A DNA stretch of 47,649 nucleotides from an uncultured Elusimicrobia bacterium. GTDB taxonomy: Bacteria; Elusimicrobiota; Elusimicrobia; Elusimicrobiales; UBA9959. Of the stretch, positions 41,619-47,649 are shown in pieces. The notes under the pieces are model-generated. The model saw only the letters and a program-made list of their open reading frames with translations, did no database searches and had not been told where the DNA came from. The first letter of the stretch is position 1. Every line of letters starts with the position of its first letter. The stretch covers positions 1 through 47,649 of the forward strand of contig CAIQNV010000121.1 in NCBI GenBank assembly GCA_903873295.1, read 5' to 3'. A program made the translations under genes and the position numbers.

Positions 41619-43448
41619 ATGGCGAAAAAAAAGTTCGGGAAACGTCCGCCGACCCCGGCGGAGCCGGCGTCCGGGCTGTGGCTGCGGGCGCTTGAACTGG
41701 CGCAGAGCCCGGCCTGCGCCGTCATAACGGGGCTTTTCGTGCTGGCCTGCGTTTTTTTCGCCACCGCTTACCCGCTGGAGGACCTGGATATCTGGTGGCA
41801 CCTCCGCACCGGCAAGTATATCTGCCAGACCGGCGTCATACCGCGGGCCGATATTTTTTCTTATGTCATCCACGGAAAGCCCTGGGTCACCTTCGAATGG
41901 CTTTCCCAGGCGCTTTTTTATAAAGTCTGGGAGGCGTTCGGCCCCCTCGGAATATTCGCCTGGAGGGAGCTGATGGCCGCGCTGCTGTTCGGCGCGCTGT
42001 TCCTGAGCGGCGCTGGCGTTCCGCTGGCGGCGGGCGCCATCCTGCTCTTCGGCCTCTCCTTCGCCGGCCCCGGCATCCTGGAGCGGCCGCAGCTTTTCAC
42101 CTATCTGTTCGCCCTGCTCTTCCGGCTCCTGGCGGAAATTTTCCCGGCGCGACCCCGCCTCGCCGCCGCGGCCGTTATCGGGCTGGCGGTACTCTGGGCC
42201 AATCTGCACGGAGGCGCCTCGGTGGTGGGGCCGCTGATACTGGCCGTGGTCGCCGCCGGGCGCTTCCTGGGCGGAGAGCGCGCTGCCGCGCGCAGGCTGC
42301 TCGTTCTGGCCGCCGCCGCCGCCGCTGCCGCGCTGGTCAACCCCCATTTTTACCGGATCTACACGCACCTTTTCGCCACCTGGTTCGAGCCCGCGCAGAA
42401 ATGGGTGCTGGAGTGGCAGCCGCTTTCGACCTCGGACCCGCAGTTCCCCTTTTACGCCGCGTATCTGCTGCTCCTTGCCGCCGCCGCTTTTCTGCTACCG
42501 GCGCCCCGGAAGTTCGCGGCCCTTCTGCTGGCGGGCCTTTTCGGGGCGTATTTCGGCTTCCGCAGCGCGCGCAATGTCCCGCTGGCTTTCTTCGTCACTG
42601 CCCCCGACCTCCTGGCCGCCGCGAAGGTCTTTTTCCGGGAAAGAAAAAAACCCGCCGCGCTGCTGCTCCCGCTGCTGGCCGCCTGGATAGTCTACGGCTA
42701 CACGGTGCCGCTTAAAATGGTCCGGCCGGGGCCGGTCTCGCCTGACCCGATAGCCCGGGAATGGCTGTCCGGCGCCTGCGATTTCATCGCCGGGCACGGC
42801 CTGACCGGCAGGATGTATAACGATTATGTGATAGGCGGCTATCTTATCTGGCGGCTGGCGCCGGAGCGGCAGGTCTTCGTGGACGGCCGCAGCCTGGAAT
42901 ACGGCGCGCTGATGATGCACCGCATCGCCGGGATATCCATGCGCGAAGGCTTCAAAGACCTCGACGGGGAATACAAGTTCGATTATCTGGTCTTCCAGCA
43001 GCGCAAGGACAGCCGGCTGCTTTACCTCGACGACGATCCCGACTGGCGCTGCCTGTATTTCGACGACGGCGGGCTGGTGTACGCGCACCGCCGGCGGGCC
43101 GACGCCGCGCTGGCGGAGCGGCTGGGCTTCCGCTATCTGCGGCCGAACGAGCAGAGCTTCGGCTACCTGGACGCTTACGCCGGGGAGCCGCGCGCCGCGG
43201 CCGCGGTCCTGAAAGAGCTGGACAGGGCCATCGCCCAGGCCCCGGCCCGCCTGGCCGCCAACGCGTACCTTATGAAGAGCTCTTTCCTTCTGGCAAAGAA
43301 CGGCCCGGAGGCCTGGGCCCGGTGGGTGCGCGCGGCGGGCGACCGCTTCGATTACCCCCAGTGGCACGCCCAGTACCGCGAGGCCGCAAGAATACTGGCT
43401 GAAACAAATCGGGCGATGAAACCGAATGGCCGGGCTGCGCGTATATAG
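41619..43448 (+). CDS. GT-C-like polytopic membrane protein
   Basis: A 609-residue protein with about 11 hydrophobic helices (to residue 370) and a soluble C-terminal half. Its first periplasmic loop carries DLDIWWHLRTGKYICQTGVI with the DxD-like acidic pair, then GKPWVTFEWLSQALFY, the pattern of GT-C glycosyltransferases that use polyprenyl-phosphate sugars. The C-terminal part (AEREWLSGACDFIAGHG-like region, VFVDGRSLEYGALMM) is conserved in this uncharacterised group. It has its own promoter (41584-41612) and is followed after three bases by the ECF sigma gene, so it probably leads a four-gene operon. Confidence 0.75.
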   Translation: MAKKKFGKRPPTPAEPASGLWLRALELAQSPACAVITGLFVLACVFFATAYPLEDLDIWWHLRTGKYICQTGVIPRADIFSYVIHGKPWVTFEWLSQALFYKVWEAFGPLGIFAWRELMAALLFGALFLSGAGVPLAAGAILLFGLSFAGPGILERPQLFTYLFALLFRLLAEIFPARPRLAAAAVIGLAVLWANLHGGASVVGPLILAVVAAGRFLGGERAAARRLLVLAAAAAAAALVNPHFYRIYTHLFATWFEPAQKWVLEWQPLSTSDPQFPFYAAYLLLLAAAAFLLPAPRKFAALLLAGLFGAYFGFRSARNVPLAFFVTAPDLLAAAKVFFRERKKPAALLLPLLAAWIVYGYTVPLKMVRPGPVSPDPIAREWLSGACDFIAGHGLTGRMYNDYVIGGYLIWRLAPERQVFVDGRSLEYGALMMHRIAGISMREGFKDLDGEYKFDYLVFQQRKDSRLLYLDDDPDWRCLYFDDGGLVYAHRRRADAALAERLGFRYLRPNEQSFGYLDAYAGEPRAAAAVLKELDRAIAQAPARLAANAYLMKSSFLLAKNGPEAWARWVRAAGDRFDYPQWHAQYREAARILAETNRAMKPNGRAARI

Positions 43449-43451
43449 ATA

Positions 43452-44018
43452 ATGGGCGAAAACGAAACAGACCTGGTGCGCCGCTGCCTCGAAGGGGACA
43501 ATTCCGCTTTCGCCGGCATCCTTGAAATTTACCAGGATAAAATATACAGCTTCGCCCTGCGCCTGCTCAGGGACCCCGTCGCCGCCGAGGATGCCGCGCA
43601 GGAAGCCTTCGTTAAAGCCTTCCGCGGCCTTTCCTCCTATAACCCGGCCTACCAGTTTTCCTCCTGGCTGTTCCGCATCGCCCACAACGCCTGCATGGAC
43701 GCCCTGCGCGCGGGCAATAAGACGGTTTCCCTTGATCACGAAGATTTTCCCGATCTGCCTGACCCTGTGCGGGGAGTGGCGGAAAGCGTGGCCGATTCTA
43801 TCGACGCGGAGCGCATAGAGGCCCTGCTTGCTTCCCTGCCGCCCTTGTACAGCGAGGTGCTGCTGCTTGCTTACCGGGAGGATATGGGCCCCGCGGAAAT
43901 AGCCCGGGTGATAGGCGCGCCTGAAGGCACGGTAAAGGCCCGGCTGTTCCGCGCGCGGGAGCTTATTAAGGTAAAGCTGGCCGCCGGAGCGGCTGCGGAT
44001 GCAACCGTTCAGGGGTGA
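43452..44018 (+). CDS. ECF-type RNA polymerase sigma factor
   Basis: A 188-residue sigma-70 family factor of the RpoE type. Region 2: CLEGDNSAFAGILEIYQDKIYSFALRLL and AEDAAQEAFVKAFRGL (core binding and -10 recognition; shown in part). Region 4: LPPLYSEVLLLAYREDMGPA and IARVIGAPEGTVKARLFRAREL, the helix-turn-helix for -35 recognition. It starts three bases after the GT-C gene stop. The putative membrane anti-sigma follows after ten bases. The likely signal is envelope state, given its neighbours. Confidence 0.93.
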   Translation: MGENETDLVRRCLEGDNSAFAGILEIYQDKIYSFALRLLRDPVAAEDAAQEAFVKAFRGLSSYNPAYQFSSWLFRIAHNACMDALRAGNKTVSLDHEDFPDLPDPVRGVAESVADSIDAERIEALLASLPPLYSEVLLLAYREDMGPAEIARVIGAPEGTVKARLFRARELIKVKLAAGAAADATVQG

Positions 44019-44028
44019 GGAACGTATT

Positions 44029-44499
44029 ATGAATATGGACGCCGGAAAGACCGACAAACTTATAGCAAGCGCGATAGCCGCCCTGCCTTACAGCAGGCCG
44101 GCGGCCGGCTTCAGCGCCAGGGTGATGGCTGGTATCGCGGCGGGCGAGGCGCGGCAGCCCTGGCAGGCGAGTGTGCTAAAGGCGGCCGGTTTAATAGTTA
44201 CCGCCTGGGCCGCTGCGCTTGTTTTTGTGGCGGCAGGGCTTGTTTATTCCAACCTGGCGGATATGGCGGCCCTGGTCATACAGCCGGACGGCCTGGCGCG
44301 GGCGTTTAACCTCGTTGCGGCGCATGCCGCGCTTGTCTTGGCAAAAACCGTGGCGGTCCTGGCGCTTGCGTCCGATATTATGTCGGCGGCGGCGGCCGGT
44401 CTTCCGGCCTGGTACGAAATTGCGGCGGCGGCGGCGGTGTGTGCGGCGGCCCTGGCGGCGCTTTCTACGAGCGGACGCCTGGCCAGCCGGCGGATCTGA
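44029..44499 (+). CDS. Putative membrane anti-sigma factor
   Basis: A 156-residue protein with a short charged N-terminus (MNMDAGKTDKLIASAIAALP), a region PAAGFSARVMAGIAAGEARQP typical of small sigma-regulatory proteins, and three hydrophobic segments (about 58-80, 100-120 and 130-148). GTGAGG lies eight bases before ATG 44029. There is no HxxxCxxC zinc motif, so if it is an anti-sigma factor it is not the ZAS type. The role is inferred from the position after an ECF sigma gene. The composition is Ala-rich. Confidence 0.6.
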   Translation: MNMDAGKTDKLIASAIAALPYSRPAAGFSARVMAGIAAGEARQPWQASVLKAAGLIVTAWAAALVFVAAGLVYSNLADMAALVIQPDGLARAFNLVAAHAALVLAKTVAVLALASDIMSAAAAGLPAWYEIAAAAAVCAAALAALSTSGRLASRRI

Positions 44500-44520
44500 A
44501 ATGTTACGGAGGAAGGAAAA

Positions 44521-45636
44521 ATGAAAAATATAAAAAAGTATGTCTTATTCGCGGTCGCCCTGGCCTGCCTGGGCACGGCGGCGCAGGCGCGGCGGAGCGA
44601 ACTGCGCCATGACGACGTGAGGATAGAGAAAGGGCAGACCATGACCGGGGACGTGGCTACGGACAGATCGATCACCGTCGACGGCGTGCTGGACGGCGAC
44701 GCGGTTTCCGTAGGCGGCGCCTCCGTCACGGTGAACGGCGAGCTTACCGGCGACCTTGTCGCCGTAGGGGGCCCGGTCAGCGTGACCGGCCTGGTAAAGG
44801 GCAACGTTGCGAGTATCGGCGGCCCGGTCGCGGTCAGCGGCAAGGTCCTGGGCGATGTCGCCAGCGTGGGGGGAGGTGTGGAACTTTCCGGCGCCGGTGA
44901 GGTGGACGGCGATATCTCCGCGCTCGGCGGCGGGGTGGTTAAAGGCGCAAAGGCCGTGCATAAAGGTTCGGTGCGCAGTTTCGACCTGCGGACCGTGCGC
45001 ACGGTGCTGCCGCGCGTTCTCAGGCTGGCGCATTACTCCGGCGGCGATGAACGCGGCGTCAGCCCCTGGCTTGTGGGCGGCCTTGTCGGGCTCGGCCTGC
45101 TTGTTTTCTTTTCCGTTCTGGCCACCGGCGCGGTGCTCCTGCTGCTGCCTGCCGTCTTTTTTCCTAAGAACGTGGAGAGGGCCGCGGCCGTTATTTCCGG
45201 GGACATGTGGCGCGCCTGCGGCATAGGGGCGCTGCTGGTGGTGGGCCTTTTCCCGGGCGTGCTCCTGATGGTGGTCTCCGTGCTTGGCATCCCGCTGGTG
45301 CCGTTCGCGCTCATGCTGTACGGAGCCGCCGTCGTGCTGGGCCTGAGCGCTTTCAGCGCGGTGCTGCAGGGCAGGTTCTTTGAGGGTATAAAAAAGACCG
45401 GCCCCGGCGGACTGCCCGGCAAAGTGGCCGCGGGCTACGCCCTCATGGCGGGGCTGATGCTCTTCGGCAAGCTTATCCCGCTGGTAGGCGGGGTGCTTTC
45501 CCTGATAGGTTTCATGCTGCTGTCTTTCGGGGCCATGCTGGGCCTCGGGGCGGCGTGGCTCACAAGGATGGGCAATCAAACCTGTGAACCCAAAGCGCGC
45601 CCCCCTCAGGGGCAGGTTTTGCCGCCGGTCCAGTAA
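44521..45636 (+). CDS. Bactofilin-like repeat protein with C-terminal membrane domain
   Basis: A 371-residue protein. A signal peptide (1-22) is followed by a right-handed β-helix-like repeat region (about 38-155) of units such as GDAVSVGGASVTVNGELT, GDLVAVGGPVSVTGLVK, GNVASIGGPVAVSGKVL, GDVASVGGGVELSG, as in polymer-forming bactofilins. Residues 185-355 hold four to five hydrophobic helices. Bactofilins are normally cytoplasmic and soluble; here the repeats would be exported. GGAGG precedes the ATG. A strong terminator follows. It is the fourth gene of the ECF operon and probably a target of, or sensor for, it. Confidence 0.8.
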   Translation: MKNIKKYVLFAVALACLGTAAQARRSELRHDDVRIEKGQTMTGDVATDRSITVDGVLDGDAVSVGGASVTVNGELTGDLVAVGGPVSVTGLVKGNVASIGGPVAVSGKVLGDVASVGGGVELSGAGEVDGDISALGGGVVKGAKAVHKGSVRSFDLRTVRTVLPRVLRLAHYSGGDERGVSPWLVGGLVGLGLLVFFSVLATGAVLLLLPAVFFPKNVERAAAVISGDMWRACGIGALLVVGLFPGVLLMVVSVLGIPLVPFALMLYGAAVVLGLSAFSAVLQGRFFEGIKKTGPGGLPGKVAAGYALMAGLMLFGKLIPLVGGVLSLIGFMLLSFGAMLGLGAAWLTRMGNQTCEPKARPPQGQVLPPVQ

Positions 45637-45651
45637 AGACTTGGTGTAATA

Positions 45652-45680
45652 AAAAAGGCCTCCCGTCGGGAGGCCTTTTT
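45652..45680. terminator. Bidirectional intrinsic terminator
   Basis: Stem AAAAAGGCCTCCC (45652-45664), three-base loop GTC, stem GGGAGGCCTTTTT (45668-45680), with a U-run on either strand. It ends the sigma-factor operon. Confidence 0.93.
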
Positions 45681-45829
45681 ATAGGTCAAAGGACCCAGAC
45701 GGGGGGTTCCCTTAAGGCTCAGGCGCTGATGCGGGGCGCGGGGTACAATTTACCAAGCCAAGGTATTTAAGACAGGTTTTTATCAGCGCTTTTATTGAAA
45801 TTATTTTAAACTTATAAGGCAGGCCCTGC

Positions 45830-47065
45830 ATGAAAAAAATCAATAGCTTGATCGCTTTCTCCTTCCTAAGCATTCTTTCTACCGGGGCTTTCGCCCTTGA
45901 CCTTAATAAACCTCTTCCCAACTGGATAGACGCCGGCCGCGAAAAGGCCGACGGCAAGCCGCCTGTCCTCGCTCCCGCGCTCCGCGCCGCGCCCCCGTCG
46001 GATTTCCACCTGCCCGCGGAATACGAGCCTGTCGGCGCCGTAGTTATAGGCTGGGCGGGCTACACCGGCATGCTTTCGGCCATAGGCCAGGCCGTGACCG
46101 GCCCCGGCAAAGCCCAGCTCTGGGGCGTCTCTGCCCCCGCTTCCATCCCGGGCGTGCCTGCCGCCAGCTATACCAGAATAAACGCTCCGCTCGATTCGGT
46201 CTGGATGCGCGACTACGGCCCCTTCGGAGTCAGCGCCGGACAGAACCGCCCCGGCATTATAGACACCATTTACCGCCATTACCAGTACCGCCGCAACGAC
46301 GACGCCCTTCCGTCAGCCCTGGCCAAGGCCAAGAAGATAGATGTGTTCGGCATGCCGATAATCCTGGACGGCGGCAACGTGATGGTGGACAGCAAGGGCG
46401 ACCTGTTCATGACCAAGCGCACCTACCTCTGGAACTCCGACAAGAGCCAGGAGCAGGTTGATTCCCTGCTGAAGACCTATTTCAATCTTGAGAATATCTA
46501 TACCTTCGAATATTCCGGCTACCCCGGCGAGCCCGCCGACGGCACCGGCCACATAGACATGTTCATGAAGCTCCTTAACGACCATACAGTGCTTATCTCC
46601 GTGGCGGAGACCGAGCCCTTTAAATCCAATTCCGAAAAGGCCATCGCTTTCTTCGCTAACCGCAAGGCCGCTGACGGCGAGATGTTCAAAGTGATAACCG
46701 TTAAGGCCTGGGAAGATTCCGGAACCTGGTATACCTATACCAACTCGGTGCTTGTCAACAAGGCGGCTATAATCCCGTCTTATTCCGGCCATGCTTCCGA
46801 GGAAGCCGGCGCTAAGGCCGCCTACCAGGCCGGAATTCCTGGCGTGACCGTGGTGCCTGTGCCCTCCGACGACAGCATAACCGCCGGCGGCTCCATACAC
46901 TGCGTGACCCAGACCATCCCCGTGCTGCCCGGCCGCGCTCTTAATGCCGGCGAGGTTTTTACGGAGAAGCCCGAGTTCAGGGACGTAAATGTGACGGATA
47001 TCGTTATCCCGCTGCGCGACAGCGGCAATTCCGGCGCCGTGGACCAGCTGCTTAACAGCCTGTAA
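45830..47065 (+). CDS. Secreted agmatine/peptidylarginine deiminase family protein
   Basis: A 411-residue enzyme of the PAD_porph/agmatine deiminase family, which converts guanidine groups to ureido groups. The signal peptide is about residues 1-21 (INSLIAFSFLSILSTGAFA). Conserved sites: EYEPVGAVVIGW, SVWMRDYGPFGV (aspartate about 127), ILDGGNVMVD, GTGHIDMFMKLL (catalytic histidine about 239) and GGSIHCVTQTIP (nucleophile cysteine about 357). Cytoplasmic agmatine deiminases have no signal peptide, so this one acts outside the cell or in the periplasm, as in Porphyromonas PPAD. Whether it acts on agmatine or on protein arginine is not decided. Terminators lie on both sides. Confidence 0.92.
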   Translation: MKKINSLIAFSFLSILSTGAFALDLNKPLPNWIDAGREKADGKPPVLAPALRAAPPSDFHLPAEYEPVGAVVIGWAGYTGMLSAIGQAVTGPGKAQLWGVSAPASIPGVPAASYTRINAPLDSVWMRDYGPFGVSAGQNRPGIIDTIYRHYQYRRNDDALPSALAKAKKIDVFGMPIILDGGNVMVDSKGDLFMTKRTYLWNSDKSQEQVDSLLKTYFNLENIYTFEYSGYPGEPADGTGHIDMFMKLLNDHTVLISVAETEPFKSNSEKAIAFFANRKAADGEMFKVITVKAWEDSGTWYTYTNSVLVNKAAIIPSYSGHASEEAGAKAAYQAGIPGVTVVPVPSDDSITAGGSIHCVTQTIPVLPGRALNAGEVFTEKPEFRDVNVTDIVIPLRDSGNSGAVDQLLNSL

Positions 47066-47082
47066 GCCTTTAGGCAGTAAAT

Positions 47083-47120
47083 AAAAAACAGTCCGCCATT
47101 AATGAGGCGGACTGTTTTTT
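47083..47120. terminator. Bidirectional intrinsic terminator
   Basis: Stem AAAAAACAGTCCGCC (47083-47097), eight-base loop, stem GGCGGACTGTTTTTT (47106-47120). It serves the deiminase gene and the minus-strand remnant that ends at 47154. Confidence 0.93.
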
Positions 47121-47153
47121 ATGCGGCCGGCGGAAAGGGCGGAAGCTTTTTAT

Positions 47154-47540
47154 CTATTCATAATCAGCCTGCTCTTTCTCGAACTCAAGCTTCTCCCTCT
47201 CCAGTTTCAGCTTTTCCTTCTCCAGGTCCAGCTTCTGCCGCTCGAGCTTCTGCCGGTCAAGCTTCTGCTTATCGCTGGCGGCGGGTTTCGCGACCGGGAC
47301 GGGCTCTGCCGTAACCTCCTCATCATCCAGGTACGACGGCCTCTTCTTCGGCTTTATCTGTTCGGCTTTCCGCGCGGGCGCGGCGTCGGCCTTATTGTCC
47401 CCAAAATAGTAGCGCAAAGCCAGGTTTACCCGCAGGCCGGAATAATCGTATTCGAGCAGGCGCTCATCAGACGCTAAGGGCGCGGAGGCGTCTACATAGG
47501 ATATAATCGGTTCTTCTGGAATTACAGTGCATACCCATGA
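47154..47540 (-). pseudogene. C-terminal remnant of a barrel protein with coiled-coil tail
   Basis: The minus frame is open from a TAG at 47541-47543 to the TAG at 47154-47156 (128 codons) with no ATG or GTG start; the only TTG (47415-47417) lies within a barrel strand. The first part, LLEYDYSGLRVNLALRYYFGDNK, has the look of the last barrel strands of an outer-membrane protein. It is followed by a Pro/Ala linker and a heptad coiled coil (QKLDRQKLERQKLDLEKEKL and on). The N-terminal part is missing, and the sequence beyond 47520 looks like the end of a mobile element. I take it as a gene cut by insertion, though a fragmented assembly is possible. Confidence 0.6.
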
Positions 47541-47580
47541 CTATGTCACTATTGACCTCGTGATGAAGTAAAGAAAAGAG

Positions 47581-47644
47581 GGGCATCCCGCCTTTCTGGT
47601 ATAAGTTTGTTGCTTAGACAACTTAACCAGGAGGAGAGATGCCC
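47581..47644 (+). promoter_or_regulatory. Long stem-loop sequestering a ribosome site and start codon
   Basis: GGGCATC (47581-47587) pairs with GATGCCC (47638-47644), which contains the ATG at 47639. Inside, TGGTATAAGTTTGT pairs with ACAACTTAACCA with a small bulge. The GGAGGAG ribosome site lies between the stems and can pair with CCTTTC opposite. Such folding would keep translation low, as known for several insertion-sequence transposases. Confidence 0.65.
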
Positions 47645-47649
47645 GACAC
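47639..47649 (+). CDS. First codons of a gene running off the window (possible transposase)
   Basis: ATG CCC GAC AC follows GGAGGAG by a few bases. Only three full codons (M-P-D) are inside the window, so the product is not identifiable. The sequestering leader and the broken gene upstream suggest a mobile element. Confidence 0.4.

Noticed and set aside
42495-44057. 520-codon minus-strand frame opposite the GT-C and sigma genes
   Set aside because: Antisense shadow in high-GC DNA; the plus-strand proteins are recognisable and coupled.
1-47649. CRISPR arrays, rRNA and tRNA genes
   Set aside because: I saw no regularly spaced repeats and no rRNA or tRNA core sequences on either strand.

Overview
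The window is a GC-rich, densely coded stretch from a bacterium with two membranes. Outer-membrane β-barrels, a Lol-type lipoprotein/lipid transport set, a PorV-like protein, O-antigen-ligase-like polymerisation and an [NiFe]-hydrogenase/heterodisulfide-reductase operon occur together. This fits an uncultured anaerobic or facultative lineage; Elusimicrobiota is my best guess, inferred from gene content only. Many genes overlap by ATGA, so operons are tightly coupled. Several genes lack a Shine-Dalgarno sequence, and some have a -10 box immediately before the start codon.

Layout. 1-835: the start of an APC permease on the minus strand, under a recognisable c-di-AMP (ydaO-type) riboswitch. 835-5926: an AddA/RecB-like helicase-nuclease and RecQ. 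5949-9150: a GntR(YtrA-type)-ABC ATPase-ABC permease operon whose permease carries a large soluble C-terminal region. 9230-10130: a secreted amidase and an almost perfect 55-nt hairpin repeat. 10199-10660: a consensus σ70 promoter followed by about 420 nt of highly structured sequence with no credible protein, my best candidate for an undescribed RNA. 10783-18844: a glyoxalase-like protein, then a Lol/MacB-like ATPase, two FtsX permeases, a LolA-like protein, an outer-membrane barrel, a MOSC protein, a surface-repeat protein and an EamA protein. 18868-27607 (minus): hdrC-hdrB-hdrA-mvhD-mvhG-mvhA, the hydrogenase maturation protease and an aldehyde dehydrogenase. 27831-31270: two small membrane proteins, then a secreted papain-type protease translationally coupled to a PorV-like protein. 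31318-32474: an AbiE-type toxin-antitoxin pair. 32645-35446: an AddB-like protein. 35596-39566: barrel, FecR-domain protein and lipoprotein. 39611-45636: O-antigen ligase, GT-C-like membrane protein, ECF sigma factor, putative anti-sigma and a bactofilin-like membrane protein. 45830-47065: a secreted agmatine/peptidylarginine deiminase. 47154-47649: the C-terminal remnant of a barrel protein facing the start of what looks like a mobile element.

How it works together (inference). The hydrogenase/Hdr operon would oxidise H2 and bifurcate electrons between ferredoxin and a disulfide or similar acceptor. The Lol-like operon would move lipids or lipoproteins to the outer membrane. The protease/PorV pair and the 35.6-45.6 kb block are cell-surface functions. 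AddA-like and AddB-like subunits lie about 29 kb apart, and each contains a short tandem repeat whose unit is not a multiple of three.
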